NCBI GenBank assembly: GCA_002633025.1
Contig: NMRB01000732.1
Span: 1 to 64,000, forward strand
DNA from: Notospermus geniculatus
Lineage: Eukaryota; Nemertea; Pilidiophora; Heteronemertea; Lineidae
Length of the DNA stretch: 64,000 nt
Direction of reading: 5' to 3'
Shown here: in pieces, positions 22,861 to 34,924 of the stretch
Layout: every line of letters starts with the position of its first letter
Numbering within the stretch: the first letter of the stretch is position 1
Made by a program: the position numbers and the translations under genes
The notes under the pieces: model-generated
Databases searched by the model: none
The model's input: only the letters and a program-made list of their open reading frames with translations
Told to the model about the DNA's origin: nothing

Positions 22861-24268
22861 TCCTTTGTAATATATTTGTAGAATATTCTGGGCATGAAAC
22901 TTGAACCTTGCACTAGAAACTTACAAGCAAGAAAAGGCAGTACCCATAAAAATCTCGCTATTGAGCAAGTGTGATTGCAAGCCAGATCTTTCCCTTCATC
23001 AGGTGTGGGAGTACTTGACATTCGGCACGCCAAACAATCTTGGCATCCCCAGGAGGTAATCCAGTCACGAATGACATCCGGGATGAGATTCACGTTGAAC
23101 ACACCGCTTAAGAAATAAGCTTTATCAGCACACATGAAAGCGTGAGTCGAAGGAGAGACAAGAGGGAGCCGGGATCAATAGGATGTCGATTCGTAGTAGT
23201 CAAAGTGGCACCCGTGAAATTGCGACGCCGGCACTTCGTCTAAATCTTTGTTCGTAAGGAACCACTTATTAAATGCTTGATACATGTAACTCCAACGTTT
23301 ATATATTGCTTGGCAGCATCCTTCTTCCTCTTCCAATCAGACTGCTACAAGTATAGTCAAACTGCCATCAACAAGACTGTAAATAAAAGTTTTCTTATTA
23401 CTTTCCTAAATGGCCCTCATACTGAGTCAAATTTTTAATTTCTTGAAAAGTTGAATTCAGGGACTCCGGCTTAAATGTATGAACTTTTTTTCATCATCAG
23501 TGCTTACCTTTAGGGAATTGATGACGTACATGAATTGAGTTTTAAAAGTTGCTTTGGATTACGTATTATCCTCTCAACTTAATACCACAGAACTTGAGGT
23601 GACATGCAGAGTATCACTAACATAATATCATAGTGCTAAACCAGCTTACGGATTGCAGGCAAGGAGCAGGCAAATGCAGCGACAAGCCTTCCCATTCAAG
23701 AAGTCTTATCCTCCCACAGCAGGGTTTTTACCTCACTCCTCTTCATCCACTTGTGTGTGAGTGTATGAAGAGGAGCAAGACCAAAGCCCTGCTATGGGAG
23801 AATGAGGAATCTAGTCTGATAATTTTTAACAGCCGTCTAATTGTTTCACCCTCAAGCAACAAAAAAAACTTGATATGATACAGAAACTTTGCTTTTATTT
23901 TTCACTCCCTCCTCAATTAACATTTTTATCATCGTGGACCAGAGATGAGTGAGAGTGTCTTGCCTGTGGCAGTATTAGGTATTTCACCGTCTAAAATGAT
24001 CTTCTCACAAGAAATGCTGACGATCAGTAATGTATCCTACTTTCTGTTGAGTCCTTCAGGGTTCGCTTGTTCAAATGAACTTCCTGTCAATGGATACAGA
24101 CTCTATAACTTAATGGAAATGTGGTATTGGAGAAAAGACAAAATGTAAACACGCTCGCTTATGAATTTTTGCTATTACCATGTTGACAGCTCTAAGTAAC
24201 ACCCAAAGCTTTGAGTATCACACCCCGGAACTTTGGGTTTCAGAGAATGTTCATTGTGGTGTCTGCCT
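22861..24268. other. Intron sequence, nothing firm
   Basis: No gene recognised. An imperfect inverted pair around 23703 and 23795 (CCCACAGCAGGGTTTTTACC against CCCTGCTATGGGAG) could be an old fold-back element. Confidence 0.35.
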
Positions 24269-24269
24269 C

Positions 24270-24462
24270 TAATAGGAGATGCGAATAAGAGCTGTCAGTG
24301 ATTTAACCAATAGGTGTCGCTACGGCCCAATTCAATGCCAAGCAGACCCGTTCATGCTTGATTGAGCACCAATCAAGAGAATTCTCTTTTGTATTGGTCT
24401 GTCCGCTCTAGAACATTGCTGCGATCTTTTGGCAATAAGCGTGGCTGACTGCTTCTAATGGA
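24270..24462. mobile_element. MITE family 4 (AATAGGAG ends), copy 1
   Basis: Shares ATAGGTGTCGCTACGGCCCA, AATTCAATGC and the ends AATAGGAG and GACTGCTTCTAAT with the copy at 41109-41281. A short extra segment lies just inside the left end (AATAGGAGATGCGAATAAGA). Confidence 0.75.
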
Positions 24463-25985
24463 GTCCAATACTAATCAAGTGAAGAAGCCTTGTTTTGCAG
24501 AAGAGGTGCTAGTTGCCTGTGTCTAATGACCCTAATTACCCTAAGTAAAGTGGAACTGCCCTTATGTCTCTCTTGATTGTAATCATAAAGGTGCGTGCAC
24601 ACACTTGCGGCGTGTTGTGCACATCCTCTCAAAACGGGGTCATTCAGACGCATCTCCGACGTCGTACCTCTTCTGGAGAGGCAACGGCAGTGAAATGTAT
24701 TATTCCCAACGTGGCCTCCTTGCGGAAATCTGCAATAAATTGGGTGTGAACACAGCATAAGGGGTGTCAGTTAATCCCTTCATACCTGTGAATGATTATA
24801 TGGTGCATCATCATGACACTCGCCACCTACCCTCTTGTGCCCTTGCCCCCTCATTTCCGGCTGACTTTCCAAGTTTTATTACCTCTTTGGTCTGTGGGCT
24901 CTGCACCTGTGCCATAATTCCATTTCATAATGTCAGTCACGAAGGGTAGGTGTGGGTACGACAAAATAGCTTGTGGGAGGGATGTTTGGTTTCATCGTAA
25001 GATTGCCAAGATCAAATGTAGATTATTGTACAGTCAACGGTGTCGGTATTCACGTGAAATCAAGCTCAGGCCGACTCCGCCCTTCTCCAGAAGTAATTTG
25101 CAGTAATGGCATTTTGAGTTCATCTCTTGGCACATGAACGAACCAGGAAGATTTGACTTGCTATTAATCACTCGGTAATCTCTTCCATTTTGTTATTAGG
25201 GGATCGGCGGAAAAAGTCAACCCTGAAGGATTACAGAAAAGTTTGTAAAGTATGAAACAGCGGTTGTTGACTTCGACTTTCAAGGTCATTGTAGTTTGGA
25301 AACACAATCTGACTCCACAACTTCACTTTGTGTCCTTGAACACTTGACGACGGAAATCCTGGATTAACCTAGGGCCACTTTAATATATGAGGAAAGTTAT
25401 ACTTTTCTTAGGTGTAAAAGCATATTCTGGGGAACCTACGTCAATACTTTTCCATGTAAGCGGATATCACGCCTCTCTGGCGTGGGTACCACAATAATGG
25501 CAAAAATAGGGTTTCGGCCCCCTCCACCATCCCACACACCCGCAGCTTTTTCCCATAAATTCTCAAATCAGCAATTTATCTCGTCCTTCATTTGACGTTC
25601 TGCGTCAGACAAAGCAATCTATGACATTTTGGCCATTTGCTGATTATTCATTGACGAGGAAACATTTTTGCCAAAAAATTATGCCATGATTCTCCGATAT
25701 GCAAGAAAACGGGTACCGGTAATAAATGGAGAGCCACAATAAATCGTAGCCATGCCACTTTTTCAGCCTTGTGAGGCTAGTAAACTCCAGTTAATATCTG
25801 TACTTGATGACTGTCATCCATTGATCCCCTGGCCATGGATAGACCATGGTGCCCGTATGGAAAAGTACTAAATCATTTGCTGATCCATCATGAAGAATAT
25901 GGTGCCCGACATCGAGGGGATTTATAAAATGTCACTCTGAAACATAGCTGATCAAGGCCACTCTGGTCTTAACAAGATCTCACCC

Positions 25986-26140
25986 TAAAGCGGGTGATCC
26001 ACTGTCGCGATTTTGGCTTGAGACGGGGTTGCGTTCCCTTGCGGTTACCTTATATGGACTTCCGATTGCCATATAAGGCGATCGCAAGGGACCGCAACCC
26101 CGTCTCAAGCCCAAATCGCGACAGTGGATTCGCCGCTTTA
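25986..26140. mobile_element. Palindromic MITE inside the 51-bp minisatellite
   Basis: 155 bp. Left TAAAGCGGGTGATCCACTGT, right complement ending ATTCGCCGCTTTA. Arms of about 70 bp share TCGCGATTTTGGCTTGAGAC and GGGGTTGCG. It splits the repeat phrase CACCCTAAGAAAACATTG, which defines the insertion point. Confidence 0.88.
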
Positions 26141-26269
26141 GAAACATTGTTGACTGAGGCTGTCTGGACTAAACGAGATGTCACCCTAACAAACATTGTC
26201 GACTGAGGCCGCTCTGGATTTACTGAGATGTCGCCCAAGAAAACATTGTTGACTGAGGCCGCTCTCTAC

Positions 26270-26495
26270 TAAAGCCTAGGTCACAAATGCACCGGGCCCC
26301 GTACGATTTTCCCCACCCAGCGGCTTGCTGCGGATTTTAGAGACTGAAACTCGGATCTAAGATGAATCATGCCGAAATCGCCTCAATAGATAGGCGGAAA
26401 GTAGGCTGGATCAAACTGGGCACCGTAGAAATTGGCCAAAACGTCTGTTTTTACTCGTCGTACGGGCCCCGGAGTGGATATGTGACTGGGGCTTA
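26270..26495. mobile_element. Second MITE inside the 51-bp minisatellite
   Basis: 226 bp with ends TAAAGCCTAGGTCACAAATG and CACATA..GTGACTGGGGCTTA in inverted relation, sharing GGGCCCCGTACGA and TCGTACGGGCCCC inside. It splits the phrase GGACTTACCGAGATG. TA or TTA is the likely duplicated target. Confidence 0.82.
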
Positions 26496-26868
26496 ACCGA
26501 GATGTCACCCCAAGAAAACATTGTTGACCCAAGCCGCTCTGGACTTAACGAGATATCACCCTCAGAAAATATTGCTGACCGAGGTCACCCTGGACTTACC
26601 GAGATGTCACCTCAAGAAAACATTGTTGACTGAGGCCGCTCTGGACTTACCGAGATGTCAACCCAAGAAAACATTGTTGACCGAGGCCTCTCCGGACTTA
26701 ACGAGATATCACCCTAAGAAAATATTGCTGACCTAGGTCAAGACCTCCGAAGCCAAAAATCGCTAATACCTTTTCCAATGAAATTGACAACTTGAGTCTT
26801 TTTCATGTCGTGAAATGAATGTGAACAAATAATTGACACTTCCTTCTCTTTATCATTGGTCATTTTAG

Positions 26869-26982
26869 GTTCAGCAGGCCTTTGAACAAGTGAGTGAGGA
26901 GTCTGCACTGAACAAACAAGCTTTGATTGCTGCTCAGAAGAAGGATGAGAAACTAAGCAAAACTATCTCGGAACTCTCAGCA
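26869..26982 (+). CDS. LRRCC1: LRRCC1-like exon F
   Basis: 38 codons in phase 0-0: VQQAFEQVSEESALNKQALI followed by AAQKKDEKLSKTISELSA. The acceptor is GGTCATTTTAG and the donor is GCA/GTAAGT, a strong match to the consensus. The next confident exon is 26 kb downstream. Joined directly to exon G it gives a continuous coiled coil (SELSA then LVKEQKG), so no missing exon is required there. Confidence 0.85.
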
Positions 26983-29454
26983 GTAAGTAAACAATTGCGA
27001 ACTTTTCACATTCATTATTTGTTAGTAAGTCCTGTAGCTTTCAGAACTGCCCCAAAAGTTGGTTAGACTGCACCTTTAAACTGTGCTTTAGAGCTGAGAG
27101 TGGGTCTGCAACCGATTGTCTTCGATGACCACATTTTCGTGAATTGGCTCCGAGGCGGTCAATACCAATTACGTTATCTACCCATTCCACAAATCTTTGG
27201 TCACGATAGTTCCTGATGGTCATTCAATTTCACAATAATTCACAATCTTGTGTAATCAATGGATCGAAGATACCATTTATAGAGTTCGTCTGTGGCCATA
27301 TTGGGACGTTATAGGGTAAGCTGGTATAGATTTGTCTTTGTAAGGGAGATGAAAGAGGGGTTATTGGAGAACCCTTTGAAGGGTATCTGGCTGAATGGTT
27401 GGGAATCCAGACACAGTGAGTGTGAAACCATCCAAGTTATACAGCTCCGCTCAGAAAAAGCTACCAAGAGTTCAATTTCAATTGTTTTCCTTGAACACCC
27501 GTCACAGCGAACCTATACCCAGACCGCAATCCCATCTGGAATACTGTCTCGTATGTTTCTTCCATTTTCTTTTCGTAGTACGGCAGAGCGCCGCTCCTAG
27601 AGTATCCTTTTATCTCCGTGTGATAATCACCCTATTAAGATATCGGCCCGATGCGCCACTTTGTCATTAGACGATGTCTGTCGAGGATATAGAAACTGCG
27701 ATCAGGTCGATGATAAGCCTGATGACAGTTCAGCCAGTTGGTTAATAGATTTGATCTTTGATGTTTTGTTGGTGTGATCATGCACCGGCGGTCATGATAC
27801 AGCCTTGTGGTTACCGAGGTAAACCCTCATAGCTTGGTATTTGTTGGTATAGTATCAATTGGAAGAAATTCGATACACACAAATCTCAGTAGAGTTGGAG
27901 TTCGTGGTGCCAATGAAATCTATAGGATCAACAAGAGACATTCATTACAGCAGAATTGCCGCCATGGTTCCATCAATTTATGAGACATCATATGAATTCC
28001 TGTTTAGGGTCTGTTTGATAATGCATGAGTTCCTGGTTTAGTGGCCACGAGGCTAAAATTTGTCATTGGTGTGTGTTATATGACGTGATTTGAGTAGCGT
28101 TATATCCAGCTGAAGGCTGCCAATCAAAGTGCTTTGCATTTCAACTAGGCCTCAGAAAAAAAGGTAGTGTTTGGATTGACATTGGGAACTGTCCAGAGTT
28201 TGACAGTTCCTGATAGAAGTTGGTATCTCACTCCAGATTTGGGGTGCGCCAATAAGGCCTTATCGCCTCTCGATTTTGTGTATGAAATCAAGAGACACAA
28301 TAGCAGCTGATGAAGAGCGCAGGCTATAACCAGCATTGCTTATGGTGTGAACTGAGAGGTGTGAAGGGATGAGATTTCAGGCCTATTCCTGGTGTGAACA
28401 TGCTAATACTAGTCAGTTTGTATATCATACACGATGATACAAGCCATACCAAACATTCTTATTGAACATGAATATTTGTCACTAAAATCAGAGATGCGAA
28501 TAAGTGCATTTTCCAAATTCACTTTGGCTTCGATATATCAATACGTAGCCGCTGGTCTTTGCCATGAGGCATTCGGAGGAGACAAACATCAATCGATTCT
28601 TCAATATCTTCTGACCATATGTCTCTATTTGACTGTGGATTTTCTTCAGCAGTCAGATTGGTGCCACAAATTTTTCGTTTAGCAAATGCGAAAAATCTCC
28701 TCTAAGAACACTGATGCATTCCTTCACAAACTCGGCCTAATTAGTTTTTGCCACGTCAGTCCATTAAGTTTTATGTCGTTCTAATTGCCAGTCAATGAAG
28801 GCCCTTTGGCTGTCTTGCATCCGCGTCGTACACCTACGCCCGTCTCTCCAGATTGTCTGAAGTTGAATGTCTCTTGTTGCCTTGATTCCCTCGTTCTCCT
28901 CCCAAAAGGATTTCTCTGTAAAATGGCCCCCTGCTACTCTCTTCCATTAGCTCTACCTTCATATCAATAATCCCCGATGAGATACCACATTCCATTGTCA
29001 CGACAACACAATAAAACAAAGTGTCCTGATCTCCTCACCAGTAAATACCGTTTCTTATGTTGTTTACCAGGCATGCGATAAAACTCGCAAATTTTCTCCA
29101 AGACTGTAGTTTCATTCACGGTGTCCCTATCACATGGTCATTGTCACAGGATCTGTTCATGTTGTCAGACGATGCCCGTCTTACCGGTTTCAATATCAAG
29201 TCTTAATTGCCCGCCTCTACGCATTAGTTGTTGTGAGTCGGATCAAAACACTGTCACGCTATCTGTCAGGATCGTGTCGGTTTGGACGAAACGAGGCTTT
29301 TGAAAGTGTGATGGCATTCAGATGGTCATGATTCCGTCAGATTGGGTGCTATCCACTCGGTGCAGCAACATCCGGGTAAGAGAGTGCATTGTGGAAAACA
29401 GGTGTGATAGGCAGGTGGTATAGGCGGCAGGAGGCGTGACCACTTCTCACTAAG
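26983..29454. other. Start of the 26-kb intron F-G
   Basis: Unique-looking sequence without a recognised gene, RNA or repeat. Short ORFs lack splice sites in phase and motifs. Confidence 0.45.
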
Positions 29455-29705
29455 AACTTTTGCAAAGAGCTCCACTACACTGGCTCCTCATTGAGTCAAG
29501 GAAGAAGTTCAAGACGCAACTCCCCTACACTGGCTCCTCATTGAGTCAAGGAAGAAGTTCAAGATGCAACTCCCCTACACTGGCTCCTCATCGAGTCAAG
29601 GATGAAGTTCAAGATGCAACTCCCCTACACTGGCTCCTCATCGAGTCAAGGAAGAAATTCAAGATGCAACACCATTGTTTCAAAGCTGTCAAGGGCTGTT
29701 AGCAC
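29455..29705 (+). mobile_element. LINE-derived tandem repeat (RT C-terminal motif)
   Basis: Four units of 50 bp (CTACACTGGCTCCTCA at 29475, 29525, 29575, 29625). Each encodes in one frame LHWLLIESRKKFK, and the last continues MQHHCFKAVKG. Non-LTR retrotransposon ORF2 proteins of the CR1/L2/Rex type end their reverse transcriptase region with an LHWLPIRxRIxFK...TFKALHG motif. This is therefore a fragment of such an ORF amplified in tandem. Because 50 is not a multiple of three, each unit moves to the next frame, so the array is not itself a gene. Confidence 0.75.
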
Positions 29706-29869
29706 CGAGTATTCGAAAAAGCTGGACAGTGGACACTGACATCCCCATTTGCCATCTCCTATCCTTTTTGTAACGACATGCCAAGGTGACTTCCAAAGTC
29801 CCCAATGAAGGGAGAGGACAGTGTCCTACGACAGATCCATATATATACATGTACCTCGCTCTTCAAGTA

Positions 29870-30145
29870 TCAGATTTTTCTGTCAGGCCCAAAGCCACAG
29901 CATTAGTGGCCTTGGTATAAGTACGGAAGAGGCCATCTCTAGCTACTCACGTTCCTCGGGGTCTTTTACTTGCCCTTGCAAAGGTACAAGGTACAAGGCA
30001 CCACAACTTAATGCTGTCCCATGTGACGGATGTGAAGAATGTGAAGAACGAGGGATGATTAAACCCATGTGGCCCAGACTGAATTTGAACCCAGGACTTG
30101 CCGCTTGCCAAGCGGACGTGATAACCACTACACTACCATACCTCC
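29870..30145 (-). mobile_element. tRNA-derived SINE, family A
   Basis: Minus strand: A-box-like TAGTGTAGTGGTTATCACGT, B box GGTTCAAATTC, then the shared body (CTTGCAAGGGCAAGTAAAAG-type) and the tail GGCTTTGGGCCTGACAG. The closest relatives in the window are at 42105 (+), 37400 (-) and 32265 (-). Confidence 0.85.
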
Positions 30146-30997
30146 CCAATTTATCTCACTTGGTTTCTCTCAATTGCCTATGACCCACTTGGTTTAACTG
30201 CAATGATGAGGGCATGCACAAGTGGACCATTACTTCATCTACCACTCAACTGGGAGCATGCAATATCAACGAATGAAAGAGACTTTTGACCTTTCTTTCT
30301 ATTGATTTTGATTCTAATAACTCGAGAAATGGTTCCGTCTGCTACTTCGCATGTTCATCAAGTGGAAACGTTTGTTCATACCGCCTTGAGGTAGAACTTT
30401 GGCTTCGTTTGACGTACGTCGATGAAGGGATGCTCGGGCCCACCTTTACTCCCACTCAACAGTGATTAAGTTTGGTCCTATCTCCCTTTGCGGATTGCCT
30501 CCGCCAGAAGACCGTCTCAAACGGACACCAACGTTTTAGCAAACACAAGGAAACTCATCTAAAACAACCTCGTGTTTGATTTCGGCCAGGAGCTAATTAA
30601 TTCCACACACTATTCATGGTAGGCGAAGTAAGATCATTTCCTGAGGCGGCCGGAATCCATTGGCAAAAAGCGGAAGTTTATGAGGTTTATTGACCATGAG
30701 TTGAAGTATAAGTATCCTTATCGTATGTTTTCGTTTTATATGGTAGTCTGGTCTTCCTAGCTACTTTGTCCAAAAACTCGCGGGTCATACTAAGTGTGTC
30801 GTAAAAGAGAACAAGTTGAGTTGTGGTCCTGAGTGGTTGTGTTAATGGGAAAGTGTTAGAAAGTAAGTGAGATGTAGCCTATGTCTACGGTGTTCGTCCA
30901 GTAAGATCAGTCCAGGAAAAGTCCTTTAAAAGAAACGCTTCCAAATTCTGACATGGAGTCGGATACAGATGCTGAGAGTGTAAGAAACGTTATATTC

Positions 30998-31185
30998 TTA
31001 AAGGGACTCGGCAGCATCCTCAAGGGGATTTTGATGTGCTCATTACACCTTCGGTTGGCATGAGAATCTAACTCTGGCTTGTATTACAAGTAAAATACAC
31101 TGAACATCAACTTGACCCAAAGTCCTTAGGTTGTCCATTGCTAGCACCACCTGTGATGAAGTGACCACTGATATGAGCCTAGAAT
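30998..31185. repeat. Dispersed repeat (family 2), copy 2
   Basis: Same order of blocks as 8155-8355: AAAGGGAC, TTTGATGTGCTCATTACACC, CTAACTCTG, CACCTGTGATGAAGTGACC, GATATGAGCC. Confidence 0.75.
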
Positions 31186-31214
31186 TGGTGGTTGAGAACA
31201 GCAACCCTGACATT

Positions 31215-31331
31215 GGCTCATATGAATAAAGACGAACAAATGCTTTACCTGCAGATTTGTACAGCATAACCTAGTGCATTTGTATTGCAAAATTCAAGTA
31301 AAAGCATTTATTAGTCTTTATTCATATGACC
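31215..31331. mobile_element. Short inverted-repeat element (family 5), copy 1
   Basis: 117 bp. Left GGCTCATATGAATAAAGACG with AACAAATGCTTTACCTG, right AAGTAAAAGCATTTATTAGT and CTTTATTCATATGACCC. Diverged copy of the element at 38484-38603. Confidence 0.7.
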
Positions 31332-32051
31332 CATTGTCTTTGTGATCTTTGTCTATGATGGAAAGTTGAGAAGAGAATTGTTAATCTCTAACTCACGTTA
31401 CATGTACCATCTAAAACGAGTTGAGCTGAGACAAAACAGGAAGAAACATGTGCAGAGTGGAAGCCACTTTTGAGAATTGGGAATTGAGATACATCTCCGA
31501 ATGCTAAAACCATCCTATTATCAGTCTGGGTACAGCTTGACGATTGTCTGAGATTAGAGAGATGATATGTAGAAGACACCTGTATAATAATCAAGTTTTT
31601 CACTTCAAGTATGTTTCATTTGCATTTGACGCCAGCTAGGCCACGAAAATCCCTTGGGTGTCATCCATCCTCGATGACAAGTTTCAAATTTTGGGTACAT
31701 TTGGGAGGAATATAATATTTTCACAGGTTGAAGTTGCCAAATCTGTTAATCTCTTGGGTTTTCTGAGGAAGCGATTCATCATTAAACGTCTTTTTGTCTG
31801 AGTTTTGTGATTTGAATGAAAAAGTGACTGTGATGCAGAGATCTCTCTCGTTCAAATCTCGTGGCGTGCATTTGTCCACAACATTTAGTTTGATTAATTA
31901 TTGGAGCTTAATGGAATTAGAAATAAGGAAATCGCATTAGCCAAGCAGTCTTTAAGTTAAAGTTCAAGTTTTGTTGGCCTTTGATGGCGAGCAACTTGTC
32001 ATGCAAAGCAGGAGGAAACAGAATCAAACTGTCAAAAAAATCATCCGCTGT

Positions 32052-32240
32052 TAAGCCCCGCTTCCATAGTGGATTCTGCCATATTTTGCGGCGAGCAGTG
32101 CGGCCTTCACAGGGTTTTGGATAATTTTTCGATGATTGAACATAACTGGCCTGTCGGTTATCCCAATGCCTGTGAAAACCGCTCCGCTCGCGGCCAGCAG
32201 TGGCAGAATCCACTCCAGTATATTAGGAATGGACCTTTAG
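32052..32240. mobile_element. Inverted-repeat MITE (family 1), second copy
   Basis: Left TTAAGCCCCGCTTCCATAGT, right ATTAGGAATGGACCTTTAGA, with the internal TGTGAAAACCGCTCCGCTCG block. It matches the element at 1677 in plan and partly in sequence. The arms have diverged more than in that copy. Confidence 0.7.
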
Positions 32241-32264
32241 ATTTGGAACAGATTGTATTGGATT

Positions 32265-32600
32265 GGATTTTTCATCAGGGCCAAAGCCAAAGCATTATTG
32301 GCCCTGGTATTAGAATGATATAACACAAAGGTCATCTCTGAATTTCGCAAATTTTCGACCCCAATCAGGGTCTTCCTCAGGCACTTTCTTGAAGATCCAA
32401 GAAGTGAATGAGCTGGATCCTAAAGGTATAGAATCTCAAGCTACTCATGTTCCTCATTTGGATGGAATCTTTTACTTGGCTTTGAAAGGACCCATGCCTT
32501 ACTCTCCCATTAGATGGACATGAAGAGCCAGGGATGATCAATCCCATTTGGCCTAGGTTGGATTTGAACCCAGGACCTGCCGCTTCCTGACTGCTATCAT
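32265..32600 (-). mobile_element. tRNA-derived SINE, family A, with internal insertion
   Basis: Minus-strand B box GGTTCAAATCC (complement at 32570-32580) and tail GGCTTTGGCCCTGATG. About 100 bp at 32320-32425 are absent from the other copies. Its tail borders an ATTGGATTGGATT run, the short repeat that ends this family. Confidence 0.75.
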
Positions 32601-33201
32601 GGAAGGGACAGATCTCATTGGCCGATGTTTCCACTGCGCCAGCCACTCTGTTCTCCCCGAATGGCCATGAAATTGTTAATGCAAATACCCACCACATCAT
32701 TCACCATGTTTCCTCCTCTTCCGTCTGTAAACTTATTGCGAGGCATTATTTCCTATTGGGAATTGGTTTGTTTTGTTTTCTGATCGCATGTATCATTTTA
32801 GCACCCCAGGGTGTTAGCCTTGTATTCATTCAAGCAAATTGTTACGCTGGATTTCTTATGGTAGCGAGAACACGATGGTTTGTTTCTTCAGGATCACGGG
32901 GTGACAAATAGAAGACGGATTCTCATTTTCTGTCCCTCAGCTCAACTAGGGTGGTGGGGTATTATCATCACGCAGGGGGATGGTGTCTGTCTGTCCATCT
33001 GTCTGTCCACCACAATTTGCATTCCACGATTAACTCAGCAACATGACAGCCAATCACAGATTTTTTTTGGTGTGGACGTCGGGGTCGGGTAACTTACCCA
33101 AACCTGTCAATTTTGATTCATTCCAATATCCAATATGGCCACCACAGCCACCATCTTGAATTTGCATTTACGGCTTTTGATTGCACCTGTCCTTCCTATT
33201 C

Positions 33202-33247
33202 GAAATAGAAATGGGTTTCTAAGGTGAAAGACATCGCTTCCTACAAG
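33202..33247 (-). mobile_element. Fragment of the Leu/Ser-type SINE
   Basis: Matches the body of the SINE at 12283-12412 (GAAATAGAAATGGGTTTC, GGTGAAAGACATCGCTTCCT) but lacks the tRNA-like head. Confidence 0.6.
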
Positions 33248-33311
33248 GTGTCCATAAGTACCCTCCGAGTAGTCCAAACAATCTCCGAACCCAAACAGGC
33301 TTATGTTATGC

Positions 33312-33430
33312 AAGGGGTCACATATAAAGGAGATACAATTGGGGATGGGGAAAAATAAAGGCATTGCACAATGGGGAAAAATAAAGGCATTACACAATGG
33401 GGAAAAATATAGGCATTGCAAGATGGATGT
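33312..33430. repeat. Short tandem repeat, ATGGGGAAAAATAAAGGCAT units
   Basis: Three units of about 31 bp (GGGGAAAAATAAAGGCATTG) with small changes. Confidence 0.8.
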
Positions 33431-33841
33431 ATCTGTCATGCAGAGTCAAGTGGTTAAATATCCAAATAATTTGTCACCCTCACTGATAATGGCTGTCCTG
33501 TAATACAAAGAAATAAAGAAATACCTTGGCATCTTTCCTCATAATGGATTCCTTTACGACTAACGACTACCGGTACTCTCCACCTTTTAATGATGCTAGC
33601 GAAAGAATCATTACATGTTCGAGGCTTGTGTGATGACATGATAAAGAACATTGTTCCGTTATTGCCAAGACACCACGCTATCGGTCATCTTCATACAGAA
33701 CTCCAGGGGGGTCAACAACAGGGTAGATTTTCAGTCTGTCAACTGCAGCTCAATGGGTCCGTGTGGCTAAATCAGCCGGCATTCTTCGATTTTGGTGCAG
33801 GTCGTTCAGAGGAAAAAGGCCCAATCCAGCTGCAATCTCCT

Positions 33842-34055
33842 TTAACTCTTTCAGCCCTACGGACGGATATATCCGTTCTCCAAAATCATTCTCAGATCAT
33901 ATGGACGAGTATATCCGTCCACCCGTAAACCCAATTTTCTACAATATAAGATTGGGTAAGTAGTTTTTAAAAAATCCTGAAGTATTTTTTTTCCAGAAAA
34001 TCGCCTAGGATATGGGAGTCGTGACGAAAAAAGCGCCTAGGGCTGAAAGAGTTAG
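33842..34055. mobile_element. piggyBac-like MITE (TTAA ends)
   Basis: Left TTAACTCTTTCAGCCCTACG, right complement ending AGGGCTGAAAGAGTTAG. TTAA flanks the left end. The right end is TTAG here but TTAA in the partial copy at 36033-36041. The interior has GGACGGATATATCCGT-like hairpins. TTAA target and CCCTTTCAGCCC-type ends fit piggyBac-derived MITEs. Confidence 0.65.
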
Positions 34056-34788
34056 GAAGCAATATATTGCCATTTGTTCTACAAACCTACGACATGCTAC
34101 TCAAAGGATTGTGCACTCTGCTGTTTGTATGTTAGTCTATTATGAGAGGCAACACGATTGTCACCTGTTCTACTATCCTTTGTCCGACTACTCAACTTGA
34201 CCAGCCAAGAAATAATCAGTAGCTAATGAGAACATGCTTTGATCACAGTTCCGCTTGTTCTGACTGCGCAAAATGACCAATTATCAAGAACATAGTGTAC
34301 TCTTTCTGATTACGAAGTATTCCAGGGTCGTGGTGTGTTATTTGCAGCCGTGGTCACCTGGCGCCACATTCTTCTTCATCAAGGAGTGACCGGATGAGAC
34401 ACACCTCAACTCCACATATCATTGATATTGCCAATTATCAGGTGTCATTCATTAATTCTGAAAGGAATTCATTCAATTCCAGGCGTAATGAGGTTCAAGG
34501 TTGCTTGGTTCCCCCGAATCTGTGACTTGTTTTGGGGCGGCAGCATTTCTTGACTCTGCCATGAAGCTACGTATAAGCGCCACAGGTTATGGAAGTGTGT
34601 GTTGCCTGCATCAGCTACATGTAACTGTGCGCAGTAGGCCAAAGGCAATTGATGTAGAGATCAGATTAGCACATCATTTGAGGTTAGTAAATGTTATGTG
34701 GGCCAAGAGACACGAAATAGCTGAGGCCATGATCTGTCCTCAAGGGTGAAGGTATATATACCTCAAGGTTGAAGGGAAGGACAACTGA
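33978..34788. repeat. Duplicated block X, copy 1
   Basis: About 800 bp repeated at 35964-36981 with high identity, including GGTATATATACCTCAAGGTT near the end. It begins within the piggyBac-like MITE and ends at CAACTGAGGCAA. It lies just upstream of the CATGACGTCA array and an assembly gap. Confidence 0.88.
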
Positions 34789-34811
34789 GGCAACAAGATG
34801 ACATTGTAAAT

Positions 34812-34921
34812 GTCGTATGGTTCCCGAGGTAGGCTACTTCTTCCAAACAAATGGTCCAATGATAGAGATCAAGACACATTGATAGAGTAGAGATGAGATA
34901 CATCGATAGGGAACCATACGA
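34812..34921. repeat. Inverted repeat beside the CATGACGTCA array
   Basis: TCGTATGGTTCCC at the left is answered by GGGAACCATACGA at the right, enclosing about 80 bp. This could be the end of an element from which the tandem array grew. Confidence 0.6.
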
Positions 34922-34924
34922 TAT

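Larger units (their letters stand above)
25929..26740. repeat. 51-bp minisatellite interrupted by two MITEs
   Basis: Units contain GACTTACCGAGATGTCACC then AAGAAAACATTGTTGAC. The ACATTGTTGAC core recurs exactly every 51 bp at 26521, 26572, 26623, 26674 and 26725. Two foreign elements (25986-26140 and 26270-26495) split units at internal points. Confidence 0.92.

Noticed and set aside
32618-32911. 97-codon ORF with a hydrophobic stretch resembling a membrane protein
   Set aside because: It begins inside a SINE and has no splice support. One hydrophobic stretch in AT-rich DNA is expected by chance.
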